Positions 45,419 through 55,135 of a stretch of 64,000 bases of DNA are shown here, in pieces. The position numbers were made by a program, and so were the translations under genes. The stretch's first letter is position 1. Each line of letters starts with the position of its first letter. This DNA is from Agrobacterium cucumeris (lineage in GTDB: Bacteria; Pseudomonadota; Alphaproteobacteria; Rhizobiales; Rhizobiaceae): assembly GCF_030036535.1 (NCBI RefSeq), contig NZ_CP080387.1, positions 1,426,001 to 1,490,000 on the forward strand. The letters are read 5' to 3'. The notes below the pieces were generated by a model. The model did not search any database. It had not been told where the DNA came from and worked only from the letters and a program-made list of their open reading frames with translations.

Positions 45419-46744
45419 TCACCCCATAAAATCCAGCAGCAGCTTCACATTCAGCGCCGCAATCACCACCGCAATCAGCCACGCAAACGCCGAGAGCCAG
45501 AGCGGCGCGCGAAGTGCACCCATCTTGGCCTTGTCGGAGGTGAACATCACCAGCGGGAAAACGGCGAAGGAGAGTTGCAGGCTAAGCACCACCTGCGTCA
45601 GGATCAAGAGTTCCGCCGTACCGCTGTCGCCGTAAAAGATGGTGACGCCCGCAGCCGGGATGATGGCGATGCCGCGGGTGATGAGGCGGCGCAGCCAGGG
45701 GGCGAGCTGCATCTTCAGAAACCCTTCCATCACGATCTGGCCGGCAAGTGTTGCCGTGACGGTGGAATTGATGCCGCAGCATAAAAGCGCCACGCCGAAC
45801 AGCGTTGGCGCAATGGCAAGACCCAGAAGCGGCGCGAGCAGATTATGCGCTTCGCCGAGTTCGGCGACATTGGTCTGCCCCGTCTTGTGAAAGGTCGCTG
45901 CCGCAAGGATGAGGATCGAGGCGTTGATGGTGAGGGCGAACATCAGCGCGATAGTGGAATCGAGCGTCGCGAATTTCAGGGCCTCGCGTTTTTCGGCAAT
46001 TGTTTCACCGATTTCACGGGTCTGCACGATGCCCGAATGCAGATAGAGATTATGCGGCATGACGGTGGCGCCGAGAATGCCGAGCGCCAGATACAGCATG
46101 TCCGGATTGGTGACGATCTCGGTCGTCGGTGCAAAACCGAGGATCACCTGCCCCCAGTCGGGGTCGGCAAGCGCCACCTGAATGGCGAAACACACGGCGA
46201 TAACGCCAAGCAGCGTGATGACCATCGCCTCCACCCAGCGGAAACCGAGCTTCTGCAGATAAAGGATCAGGAACACATCAAGCGCGGTGATGAGAACGCC
46301 GAGTTCAAGCGGAATGCCGAAAATCAGGTTGAGGCCGATGGCCGTGCCGATGACCTCGGCAATATCGGTGGCGATAATGGCGATTTCGGCCAGCACCCAC
46401 AGCAGCATCGCCACCGGCTTCGGATAGGCATCACGGCAGGCCTGGGCGAGATCGCGGCCGGAAGCAATCGCCAGACGGGCGCAGAGCGATTGCAGGACAA
46501 TCGCCATGATGTTGGAAACCAGTGCAACGGTGAGCAGCGTATAGCCGAATTTGGAGCCGCCGGCGAGCGATGTCGCCCAGTTTCCGGGATCCATATAACC
46601 GACGGCAACGAGATATCCCGGCCCGAAAAAGGCCATCGCCCGGCGAAACGTGCCGGCATTCGGCTTGACCTTGATCGAACCGTGTACGTCGGACAACGAC
46701 AGATCGTCGCCATTCCGCCGCCATCCAAAGACTGGCTTGTCCAT
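45419..46744 (-). CDS. mntH: Manganese transporter MntH (Nramp family)
   Basis: A proton-driven Mn2+ importer of 441 aa with about 11 helices. Helix 1 contains the metal-binding DPGN motif ([15 protein letters not shown], about residues 49-63) and helix 6 the [12 protein letters not shown] motif with the conserved Met/His pair; these two broken helices bind Mn2+. I chose the ATG at 46744 ([12 protein letters not shown]) because the frame upstream overlaps a Mur-type operator at 46774-46800 and is not part of the Nramp fold. It is transcribed divergently from the VOC gene, with about 320 bp between starts. Confidence 0.93.
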   Translation of the reverse strand: MDKPVFGWRRNGDDLSLSDVHGSIKVKPNAGTFRRAMAFFGPGYLVAVGYMDPGNWATSLAGGSKFGYTLLTVALVSNIMAIVLQSLCARLAIASGRDLAQACRDAYPKPVAMLLWVLAEIAIIATDIAEVIGTAIGLNLIFGIPLELGVLITALDVFLILYLQKLGFRWVEAMVITLLGVIAVCFAIQVALADPDWGQVILGFAPTTEIVTNPDMLYLALGILGATVMPHNLYLHSGIVQTREIGETIAEKREALKFATLDSTIALMFALTINASILILAAATFHKTGQTNVAELGEAHNLLAPLLGLAIAPTLFGVALLCCGINSTVTATLAGQIVMEGFLKMQLAPWLRRLITRGIAIIPAAGVTIFYGDSGTAELLILTQVVLSLQLSFAVFPLVMFTSDKAKMGALRAPLWLSAFAWLIAVVIAALNVKLLLDFMG

Positions 46745-46773
46745 TCCAAGAACTTTCAATTGGGAGATTCTGT

Positions 46774-46800
46774 TTATGCAATTGCAAATCATTCGCATAA
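46774..46800. promoter_or_regulatory. Mur-type (Mn-responsive Fur family) operator upstream of mntH
   Basis: A 27-bp site with outer TTATGC/GCATAA inverted ends and an inner TGCAATTGCA palindrome followed by TGCAAAT-like repeats. Rhizobial Mur binds runs of TGCAA near Mn-uptake genes, and the site lies 30 bp before the mntH start. The rest of the 322-bp gap up to the VOC gene shows nothing I can support. Confidence 0.6.
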
Positions 46801-47066
46801 ACGGAATGGGCTGGCAAGCGGGCTTTTAGGCGCCTGCGCCATCGCGAAAGATTGCCGGGTATTGCGTCGTCGGGATCGCCACGCCGGATGCCCTTGTATC
46901 GACGGGAAGCCGCGGCATGAAAGCCGACAGCATCAGCCGCGCCTTGAGGGGCCGGCCGTCAGGCGGCCAGGCGTCCGGATTGCACCTGACCATTGACAGC
47001 ATCGATGTCGTAGCGTGTACACGGATCGCCGATACCGGTCAGAGATATTCCAGAAGGAGCAACCGC

Positions 47067-47432
47067 GTGAACCTGATTGCCCATGTCGAAATTCCCGTGC
47101 TTGAGATTGAAAGGGCGATGCGTTTCTACAGCGCCGTTTTTGATGTGAGCTTTGCGGAGATCGTCACGATCCACGACAACAGGATGGCCTATTTCCCCTT
47201 CGAGGAAGGCAAGGATGGCGCAAGCGGCGCGCTTGCCGAGGGAGAGACCTACGTTCCGACGAAAGACGGGGCGATCATCTATCTTGGCGTGAAAAACATT
47301 GACGATGTGCTTGAGAGAGCCGTGCAGCAGGGCAGCGAAATCCTGTTTCCCAAAACGCCGGTCGATGACAATCTCTTCGTCGCCGAAATTTCCGATAGCG
47401 AAGGAAACCGCATCGCGGTGCAATCCGCCTGA
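47067..47432 (+). CDS. VOC/glyoxalase-family protein
   Basis: A 121-aa single VOC domain starting NLIAHVEIPVLEIERAMRFYSAVFD, with a conserved His at the first strand, and ending AEISDSEGNRIAVQ, the second metal-ligand Glu. Such proteins bind a divalent metal and act as glyoxalases, dioxygenases or resistance proteins; this one cannot be assigned. The GTG at 47067 has AAGGAG 7 bases upstream, which decides against the longer frame from 46917. Confidence 0.87.
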   Translation: MNLIAHVEIPVLEIERAMRFYSAVFDVSFAEIVTIHDNRMAYFPFEEGKDGASGALAEGETYVPTKDGAIIYLGVKNIDDVLERAVQQGSEILFPKTPVDDNLFVAEISDSEGNRIAVQSA

Positions 47433-47630
47433 TCCGGCAGCATGCATTGTGGATTGAAGAATGGCCGGCGCATCACTCCGTCTTCGATGCCCGGCCTTCG
47501 ATGACGAAGGTATGCCGTTCAGGTAACGGCCCTCACGGCCTTGTCATCACCCCTGCCCCTGCCGTTACGGAACAGCGGCACACGCGCCTGCGTTGATCTC
47601 CAGAGAAGCAATCCAATTCCGGGGAAGTTC

Positions 47631-47858
47631 ATGCGAGACGGCAGCAAATTCAGCCTGGTGAACCATCCGAGGCGATGGCCCAGATATATCATGGCACATA
47701 GAAGGCCGCGCGACTGGCTGATGACAATCAGCGGCATCGTGCTGCTGTTCGTGGTCGCCGCCGCGGTCGCCATGGGTTATCTCGTCACAAGCCATCCCGG
47801 CAAGCCGGAACCCAATCCCGGCATCGTCGAGGAGCAGGCAGCGGAAAACGGCGGATAG
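47631..47858 (+). CDS. Small single-span membrane protein (candidate)
   Basis: A 75-aa frame with a basic N-terminal 28 residues (RRWPRYIMAHRRPRDWL), one membrane helix (ISGIVLLFVVAAAVAMGYLV) and a Pro/Glu-rich periplasmic tail. GGGGAAG lies 3-6 bases before the ATG. A second start at 47691 would remove the first 20 residues. No family recognised. Confidence 0.5.
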   Translation: MRDGSKFSLVNHPRRWPRYIMAHRRPRDWLMTISGIVLLFVVAAAVAMGYLVTSHPGKPEPNPGIVEEQAAENGG

Positions 47859-47895
47859 GCGTCGGCGGCGCAGGGAAGCGCCGCTCGCAATCAGC

Positions 47896-49629
47896 TCAGC
47901 TGAGGCCCGCAAGGTGCCCGCTGAACTGCGCCTCATGCAGCCGGCTGTAATGGCCCTTGGCAGCCAGAAGTTCGGCATGGGCGCCGGTTTCGGCGATGCC
48001 GGTCTGGTCCACCACCACAATGCGCGAGGCATCGCGGATCGTTGCCAGCCGGTGGGCGATGACAAGTGTCGTGCGCCCCTTGGCAAGCTCCGTCAGCGAT
48101 TGCTGGATGGCCCGCTCGGTTTCCGTATCGAGCGCAGAGGTCGCTTCGTCCAGAATGAGGATCGGCGGGTTTTTGAGGAACATGCGGGCAATGGCGAGGC
48201 GCTGCTTCTGCCCACCGGACAATTTGACGCCGCGTTCGCCGATGACGGTGTCGAGCCCGAGCGGCATGGCCTCGATCACGCCATCCAGCCGCGCACGCCG
48301 CGCCGCATCCATGATCTCCTCGTCAGAGGCGCCAAGCCGGCCATATTCGATATTCTCGCGGATCGTGCCACCGAACAGGAAGACATCCTGCTGCACGATG
48401 CCGATCTGGTTGCGCAGCGAGGCAAGTTTCATCTTGCGGATATCAATGCCGTCAATGGTGATCGCACCGCTGGAGACGTCGTAAAAGCGCGGCAGAAGCG
48501 AGCAGAGCGTCGTCTTTCCCGCCCCCGAAGGCCCGACGAAGGCAACCGTCTCGCCGGCGCTGATCTTCAGGTCGATATTGGCGAGCACCTGTTTGCCCTC
48601 GGCATAGGCGAAACCGACATGGCGATATTCGATGCTGCCGGAAAGTGCCGGCGCCTCGATTGCGTCGGGCGCATCGACAATATCCGGCGCCGTGTCGAGA
48701 AGCTCGGTGAACCGGCGGAAACCGGCAATGCCCTTCGGATAGGTCTCGATGACCGAATTGATCTTTTCCACCGGGCGGAAAAACACGCCGACCAGCAGCA
48801 GGAAGCCTACAAAGCCGCCTTCCGTCAGGTCGCCATTGATGACGAACCACGCGCCGCAGATCATCACGATCATCTGCGTCAGGCGCATGCTCATATAGCT
48901 CAGCGAGGTGCTGGCGGCCATGATCTTGTAAGCGTCGAGCTTCGTGCGGCGGTATTTCTGGTTGTCCTTCTCGAACAGCGCGCGTTCGTGGTCCTCATTG
49001 GCAAAGGCCTGCACAACCCGCATGCCGCCGACATTTTCCTCGATGCGGGCGTTGAAATCCCCCACCCGGCCGTAAAGCGCGCGAAAATTCTGCGTCATGC
49101 GGCCACCGTAACGGCTGGTCACCCAGGCGGTGACGGGCACGACGGCGGCGGTGATGAGCGCCAGCTGCACATTGACCGACATCATCAGCAGGAACGCGCC
49201 GATGAAGGTCATGATGGCGATGAACAGATCCTCAGGCCCGTGATGGGCCACCTCGCCGATCTCTTCCAGATCCTTGGTCAGCCGCCCGACCAGATGGCCG
49301 GTCTTCTGGTTGTCGAAATAACGGAAGGAGAGCTTTTGCAGGTGATCGAAGGCCAGACGCCGCATGTCGGTCTCGATATTGATGCCGAGCATATGTCCCC
49401 AATAGGTGACTGTCGCCATCAGCCCGGTATTCAGCACGTAAATGACCAGCAGGCCCACGGAGGCTGCAAGAATGATCGCCCATTCACCGCCCGGCAAAAG
49501 CACGTCAACAAAGGCCTTCACCGCCATGGGAAAACCGAGTTCGAGCACGCCCGACAGGACCGCGCAGGAAAAATCGAGGATGAAGAGACCGCGATAGGGA
49601 CGATAATAGGCGAAGAAACGGCGAAGCAT
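47896..49629 (-). CDS. ABC-type exporter, fused membrane and ATPase domains
   Basis: A 577-aa half-transporter expected to act as a homodimer. Residues 1-310 hold six membrane helices; the ATPase (about 340-577) has Walker A GPSGAGKTT, the Q-loop IGIVQQDVFLFGGTIREN, signature LSGGQKQR, Walker B ILILDEATS and the switch histidine in VIAHRLAT. This is the MsbA/lipid-or-drug exporter class; the substrate is not readable. I chose the ATG at 49629 (MLRRFFAYYRPYRG) with AGG about 7 bases upstream. Divergent from the AI-2E gene. Confidence 0.92.
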   Translation of the reverse strand: MLRRFFAYYRPYRGLFILDFSCAVLSGVLELGFPMAVKAFVDVLLPGGEWAIILAASVGLLVIYVLNTGLMATVTYWGHMLGINIETDMRRLAFDHLQKLSFRYFDNQKTGHLVGRLTKDLEEIGEVAHHGPEDLFIAIMTFIGAFLLMMSVNVQLALITAAVVPVTAWVTSRYGGRMTQNFRALYGRVGDFNARIEENVGGMRVVQAFANEDHERALFEKDNQKYRRTKLDAYKIMAASTSLSYMSMRLTQMIVMICGAWFVINGDLTEGGFVGFLLLVGVFFRPVEKINSVIETYPKGIAGFRRFTELLDTAPDIVDAPDAIEAPALSGSIEYRHVGFAYAEGKQVLANIDLKISAGETVAFVGPSGAGKTTLCSLLPRFYDVSSGAITIDGIDIRKMKLASLRNQIGIVQQDVFLFGGTIRENIEYGRLGASDEEIMDAARRARLDGVIEAMPLGLDTVIGERGVKLSGGQKQRLAIARMFLKNPPILILDEATSALDTETERAIQQSLTELAKGRTTLVIAHRLATIRDASRIVVVDQTGIAETGAHAELLAAKGHYSRLHEAQFSGHLAGLS

Positions 49630-49821
49630 GGCATGACCTGGAGAGCGGGTGCGGCAAAATTTGCGCCGCAGAAAACGGGAGTTCAATTGTCATATTTCAA
49701 TGCGCGCGCCAAGACCGATGTTCTATTTTTACCAAAATCGTTCAATAGCTTCGGCAATAAACACACAACGGTAATGTGATCGGGTTATATTGCACTTATA
49801 TGTATCGGTGTGACAGAGTGA

Positions 49822-51099
49822 ATGCATCCCTTCGGGGGAGAATGCGAGAAAGAGCCTGCCGTGAGTAACAATGACAGTCGTAAGCAGAGTGGCGAACCGA
49901 GATGGCTTGGTCCCGCCAGTCCGACGCGGATCGCCCTGATCCCGCCCATCTCGGCTGCGCGCTGGCTGCTCGTTCTCGTTGCCCTTGCGGGCACCTATTT
50001 CTTCCACGGCTTTCTGGTTCCGGTTCTCGCCGCCCTCGTCATCGGTTTTGCCAGCTGGCCGGTCTATACGCGGCTTCTGCGGCAGGTGGGCGGCAACACC
50101 ACACTCGGCGCATCCATCGCCATCGTCCTCATCCTTACCTTTCTCGTGGTGCCGATCTTTATCGCCGCCTCGTATACGGCAAGCGAAATCCGCGAATGGT
50201 TCGGCTGGGCGGTGCACGTCAACAAGGCGGGCGCTCCCGTACCGGACTGGATCGCCGCGCTGCCCGGCATAGGCCCGTGGCTCAGCGAACAATGGGTGAA
50301 ATATATCGGCACCCCGGGCGCCATCGGTGAAGTCATACAGCTCGTCAGCGGCGCCAATATCGGCAATATCTATAGGGCGATCCTTGCCGCCGGCAACGGT
50401 GCCTTCCACCTTGTCCTTACCCTGCTTTTCATGCTGATCGCGCTGTTCTTCGTTTATCGCAACGGCGCCGGCTTCTCCCGCCAGGTCGATCTCGTCGGTG
50501 AACGCATCCTGCCGACACGCTGGGAGCGCATTTCCCGCGTCGTACCCGCCACGATCAGCTCCACCGTCACGGGCATGACGCTGATCGCCATCGGCGAAGG
50601 CATCATCCTCGGCATCGCCTACTGGATCGCCGGCGTGCCCTCGCCCGTCACGCTCGGCGTACTGACAGGCGTCATGGCGCTCATTCCGGGCGGCGCGCCG
50701 CTCTCATTTACGCTCGTGTCAATCTATCTGGTTGCCAGCGGCTCCCCGGCTTACGGTCTGGCGCTGTTCGTCTGGGGTTCGGTCGAACTTTTCATCGTCG
50801 ACAAGACCATTCGTCCGAAGCTGGTGGGCGGGCCCATCAAGCTGCCTTTCCTGCCGACCTTTTTCGGCCTCGTCGGCGGCGTCAAGACCATGGGTTTCCT
50901 CGGCCTGTTCATCGGCCCGGTGCTGATGGCGCTGCTGGTGGCAATCTGGCGCGAATGGGTGCGTGAAGTGGAAATCTCCGCCGCCGTAAGCACCGAGACC
51001 CCGCCCCCACCGCCCACGCAGGACGACCCGGTCGCCGATGCCATCTCGCGTGAAGACGAAAGCGACGAAACGACGGCGTTTCGAAAAGCGGCGTTTTAA
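49822..51099 (+). CDS. AI-2E-type permease
   Basis: A 425-aa polytopic protein of the AI-2E/PerM family, with helices around residues 45-90 (LLVLVALAGTYFFHGFLVPVLAAL), 180-215, 255-330 and 345-385. The last loop holds LVGGPIKLPFLPTFFGLVGGVKTMGFLGLFIGPV, the conserved C-terminal family block. Family members move autoinducer-2 in a few cases or act in Na+(Li+)/H+ antiport; the role here is unknown. The start is uncertain: ATG 49822 or GTG 49861 (PAVSNNDSRKQ), both acceptable. The tail is cytosolic and acidic. Confidence 0.87.
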   Translation: MHPFGGECEKEPAVSNNDSRKQSGEPRWLGPASPTRIALIPPISAARWLLVLVALAGTYFFHGFLVPVLAALVIGFASWPVYTRLLRQVGGNTTLGASIAIVLILTFLVVPIFIAASYTASEIREWFGWAVHVNKAGAPVPDWIAALPGIGPWLSEQWVKYIGTPGAIGEVIQLVSGANIGNIYRAILAAGNGAFHLVLTLLFMLIALFFVYRNGAGFSRQVDLVGERILPTRWERISRVVPATISSTVTGMTLIAIGEGIILGIAYWIAGVPSPVTLGVLTGVMALIPGGAPLSFTLVSIYLVASGSPAYGLALFVWGSVELFIVDKTIRPKLVGGPIKLPFLPTFFGLVGGVKTMGFLGLFIGPVLMALLVAIWREWVREVEISAAVSTETPPPPPTQDDPVADAISREDESDETTAFRKAAF

Positions 51100-51171
51100 T
51101 TGCTGAAACCTGCGGCGAAGGGCGATTGCCTGAAACGCCGGATGGCAGACGACGATCGTTCACCTCTCCTC

Positions 51172-51284
51172 CGCCATGCCGGACCTGATCCGGCATCCAG
51201 TCACGGCGCGTCTGCGCCGTGAAAAGAGTCTATCGCGATCAAGAACTGGTCCGCGCTGAACCGCGGCTCTAATTCGGGGTGACG
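51172..51284. repeat. RIME-like mosaic palindrome, copy 4
   Basis: About 113 bp between the converging AI-2E and GNAT genes, and the main content of that gap. The left arm (ATGCCGGACCTGATCCGGCAT) matches the copy at 10419, while the core (CACGGCGCGTCTGCGCCGTG plus a GCGATCAAGAACTGGTCCGC stretch) matches the copy at 38705. The right arm is decayed. Confidence 0.75.
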
Positions 51285-51354
51285 TGGGCGGATGTTATGG
51301 CGACGTCTTAAACGTCACCGTCGCCGGTCCATCCGGCCAATCCATGCCTTCGCC

Positions 51355-51810
51355 CTAAAGCGCCTTTTCCATGAACATGCTGAGCGGATCCGGCCTGTAG
51401 GGCGCAAAGGCCTCGATTTCCACAAACCCCGCCTTGCGGTATAGGCTGATCGCTTCCGGCTGGCTGATGCCGGTTTCGAGCCGGATGGCGGTAAGGCCAA
51501 GTTCGACGCCACGCGCAACAAGCGTATCCATGATCAGCTTGCCAATCCGCAATCCGCGCGCGTCGGGATCAACGAACATGCGCTTCACTTCCGCCGTACC
51601 ATCGCCCGCCTCCACCAGCGCACCACATCCGACAACACGCCCCTCATGGCGCGCCACAAAAAACGAGGCGTTGTCCTTCTCCAGCAGGCCGATATCGACC
51701 AGATGATTGCTCTCGGCGGGATAAAGTGACGCCATATAGGCATTGGAAAGGTCGATAAGGCGCAGAACCGCTTCCTGCCGGGGTGTTTCAAGTTTGATTT
51801 CGGTGGCCAA
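51355..51810 (-). CDS. GNAT-family N-acetyltransferase
   Basis: A 151-aa GNAT protein. The acetyl-CoA-binding motif A is VKRMFVDPDARGLRIGKLIMDTL (about residues 74-96, consensus RxxGxG/A), followed by the motif B strand AIRLETG and the C-terminal SLYRKAGFVEIEAF. The substrate is unknown. The start is a TTG at 51810 with AGG 7 bases upstream, because no ATG or GTG is available before the first conserved strand. Confidence 0.86.
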   Translation of the reverse strand: MATEIKLETPRQEAVLRLIDLSNAYMASLYPAESNHLVDIGLLEKDNASFFVARHEGRVVGCGALVEAGDGTAEVKRMFVDPDARGLRIGKLIMDTLVARGVELGLTAIRLETGISQPEAISLYRKAGFVEIEAFAPYRPDPLSMFMEKAL

Positions 51811-51916
51811 TGCGATGCCTGCTTTCTCTCAAAAAATGCGTATTTCGTCGTAATGTCACTGCAATCCGGATAGATGAGTTTCTAGAGCATTATTCCCGAC
51901 AGAGGCAACACACCCC

Positions 51917-52342
51917 ATGAAAACAGCCCTCGTTCTCATGACCTTCCTTGGCTGCGACGACAGCGCCACCGACTGCCATTACCTTGCCACCTCGCAGCAG
52001 CGCTGGACAAGCATCGAGCTTTGCGACGCCGTCTCGGAAAAGGAGCTGGAGCGCTACGCCAATGCCTCCTACCCGGTCGTGGTGGCCGTTTGCCAGACAC
52101 CGGGCGAACAGACGCCGCAGACGGCCGGCACGCAGCCCCCTGCAGCGACGGCACCGACTGATACGACACCGCAGGCAACGGCAGCGGTTACGCCGAAGGA
52201 AGAGGAAAGCCTCACCAAACAGGCAATCAGCCGCGTCGGCCGTATCCTGCCCTCCACCGAAGGCATAAAACATTTCCTGGGAACACCGGTGAGGATGGTT
52301 GAAAACAGCTATTCATGGATCGCAAAGCGGTTCGATAAGTGA
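51917..52342 (+). CDS. Conserved hypothetical protein, rhizobial type
   Basis: A 141-aa protein. Residues 1-62 form a compact domain with four cysteines (13, 20, 36, 59) after a short hydrophobic start (KTALVLMTFLGC), possibly exported with two disulfides. A Thr/Pro/Ala-rich linker follows (63-97), then an amphipathic C-terminal segment (ISRVGRILPSTEGIKHFLG). AGAGG lies upstream of the ATG. It is divergent from the GNAT gene. No function assigned. Confidence 0.72.
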   Translation: MKTALVLMTFLGCDDSATDCHYLATSQQRWTSIELCDAVSEKELERYANASYPVVVAVCQTPGEQTPQTAGTQPPAATAPTDTTPQATAAVTPKEEESLTKQAISRVGRILPSTEGIKHFLGTPVRMVENSYSWIAKRFDK

Positions 52343-52417
52343 TTGCGGGAAATGTCCCGTCCGCTTTCTTTCCAGCTGCAATGTAGAGGTTTCCTGTGAG
52401 AGGAAAGCGCCCACTGC

Positions 52418-52534
52418 CCTCATTCCTGTGCTTGTCACAGGAATCCAGTCGACGCGCGTCCGCGCGGCGGAAGGAGTCTTTTCAGCCCAGGGACTTGGGC
52501 TGGCTGGATTCCTGTGACAAGCACAGGAATGAGG
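52418..52534. repeat. RIME-like mosaic palindrome, copy 5
   Basis: A 117-bp element with perfect 31-bp terminal inverted repeats (52418-52448 with 52504-52534) and the CAGCCCAGGGACTTGGGCTG-type core. It is almost identical to the copy at 1620-1737, 50 kb away, so the two arose recently from one source. Confidence 0.85.
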
Positions 52535-52565
52535 ATGAGAGGATGCACCCGCGGAAAACCGGACG

Positions 52566-53702
52566 TTACGCAGCCTCAACCGTCAGCGCCTCGGCATAAT
52601 ACCGGGCCTTCTGCCGTTCTTCCGCAATCGCCAGCTTGCGCACGGCATGCAGCAGTTCGAACAACGTTTCGGAACCGTTGACGTTGCGGAAATGCGCCAG
52701 CAACTCGGCAGAGACGGAAGCGGCCGCCTCTGAAAGCTGCGAGCGGGCGGCGCGCCGCCACATCAGCGTCGCCTCGATGAAGACATCGACGGCGTCACCG
52801 AAAAGACCGATCGACTGGAACAGGGCCTTCAACGCATGCGGCCGCCCGGTTGCCAGGATGGCGCGTACCTTGCGGTCTTCGAGACCGGAGAGGTTGACTA
52901 TAGCCGCCGTGAAGAATTCCAGCCGGCCCGAGCAGACGGCGTGGATGAGCAGCGCCGGGGTCAATTCCAGCCTCTGGCGCAGATGCTCCACCAGCGCCGG
53001 CAGTTCGGGCGACGAAACGGCTGCCGCAATGAGGATGGTGGCGGAATCCTCCGCCTCGCGGAAGATACTGTCGGCGCGGTTGCGTGCGATGAGCGCATGA
53101 ACCAGCGCCGAGCCCGCCAGAGCTTCGCTGACACGCGCCATCAACAGATGCCGCGCATCAGCAGGCAGCGCCTCACGGCAAAGCAAGAGATCGCGAATAT
53201 CGGCGTCGCAGCCATGACGCTCGGCAATGCGCCGCAGCGAGAACGGCGTGATGAAGGCGTCGTTATTCTCGAGAAGAATGATGGTTTCCGGGAGATCGCC
53301 GACTTCGGCAAGCGCCGCGCAAACCCCGCGCGGCAGGCCCGGCCTTGCGGCGATGAGGGCGCGCGTCAGGCTTTCGCCGCGCCCGGCAAGATCAACCAGA
53401 TCGGCTTCGGTGAGGACGGGCGAACGGGCAATCACCGTGCAGGCGATTTCCGGCTGGTCTTCGGCAAGGGAAACGAGAATGGCACGCGGCGCGTCATCGG
53501 CATCCGCCAGCGCCTCGGCAAGCGCCAGCCGCACACGCGGCGACGGGTCGTCGAGCAGATAGGTCATCGCCATATAGGCAGCGTCGCGGTTTTCCCGCGC
53601 CATGTCGGAATGCAGATAGGCACGGCCAAGAGCATTGGCGGCTTTCGCCCGCTCGGTCGATCCAGCCTTTTCAGACCAGCGAAGAAATGCCTGTACGATC
53701 AC
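52566..53702 (-). CDS. DUF2336 protein (helical repeat)
   Basis: A 378-aa all-helical protein rich in Ala and Leu, matching the alphaproteobacterial DUF2336 family in length and in features such as YLLDDPSPRVRLALAEALADADDAPRAIL, a HEAT-like repeat unit near residues 45-75. The chosen GTG at 53702 (VIVQAFLRWSEK) has GAGG 5 bases upstream; the frame continues to a TTG at 53729. Function unknown; one related family is linked to flagellar or stress regulation, but nothing here shows it. Confidence 0.82.
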   Translation of the reverse strand: MIVQAFLRWSEKAGSTERAKAANALGRAYLHSDMARENRDAAYMAMTYLLDDPSPRVRLALAEALADADDAPRAILVSLAEDQPEIACTVIARSPVLTEADLVDLAGRGESLTRALIAARPGLPRGVCAALAEVGDLPETIILLENNDAFITPFSLRRIAERHGCDADIRDLLLCREALPADARHLLMARVSEALAGSALVHALIARNRADSIFREAEDSATILIAAAVSSPELPALVEHLRQRLELTPALLIHAVCSGRLEFFTAAIVNLSGLEDRKVRAILATGRPHALKALFQSIGLFGDAVDVFIEATLMWRRAARSQLSEAAASVSAELLAHFRNVNGSETLFELLHAVRKLAIAEERQKARYYAEALTVEAA

Positions 53703-53832
53703 CTGAGCCTCGAAACACATTCGCAACAATGGATGACGGCATCATCGCCGCCACCATGTATAAAACTCTAGGCGCAAATGGTTTACGTTTGGTTCACCAT
53801 AAAATTTAACCCTTGCCGGCGAAGGAATATAT

Positions 53833-54443
53833 TTACGGCGCAGTAGAGGGACGCTGCAGCTGGAATACATCGCTGCCGCCATCGCAGTAGTCCATATAAC
53901 CCATGCGCGCCACGGGGCGCGCAAGCCCCATGTCGATGCGGCCATCGCGAATGATCGCATCATCAATATGGATCGCCATGACCTGACCGATCACCATCCA
54001 CGACTCCGACGGCTTTCCATCGATATCATTCAATTGCTGAATCTGGGTCACGCGGCATTCCAGTGCCGCCAGCGCCTCGCCCACAAAGGGCGCATCCACC
54101 ACCTTCCCATCAACGGCAGTCAACCCGGCAAGGGCGAATTCATCGACATCGTAAGCAACCGCTGCAGAAGAGGCATTCATCCGGTCGATCAAATGGCGGC
54201 TGACGAGGTTGGCGGTGAAAACACCGGTCTCCTCAACATTGCGCAGGCTGTCCTTCCGGCCGCTGGAGGAAAACATCACAAGCTTCGGCCGATCCGAAAT
54301 CGCGTTGAAGAAGGAATAGGGCGAGAGGTTCAGCACGCCCTCCCTGCCCTTCGAGCCGATCCAGCCGATTGGCCGCGGCGCAACGATGGCCTTGAACGGG
54401 TCATGCGGCAGGCCATGCCGGTTGGTGTCGGTGGTGTAGAACA

Positions 54444-54444
<1 letters not shown>
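53833..54444 (-). CDS. Flavin reductase-like domain protein
   Basis: A 203-aa protein with the FMN-binding split-barrel fold. It starts MFYTTDTNRHGLPHDPFKAIVAPRPIGWIGSKG, the family N-terminus with the RPIGW motif, and continues NLSPYSFFNAISDRPKLVMFS, typical of this group. Such proteins reduce FMN for monooxygenases or bind flavin. The start overlaps the nitroreductase stop by one base (TGATG), so the two are co-expressed and may share flavin chemistry. Confidence 0.88.
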
Positions 54445-55049
<605 letters not shown>

Positions 55050-55135
55050 TCATCGCGAAATTATGGGCCTTGAAATAGCCATGGCATTGGTTTTGAAGTG
55101 ATCCGGGAAAATCAAGAAGTCAATCGGTATCGAAA

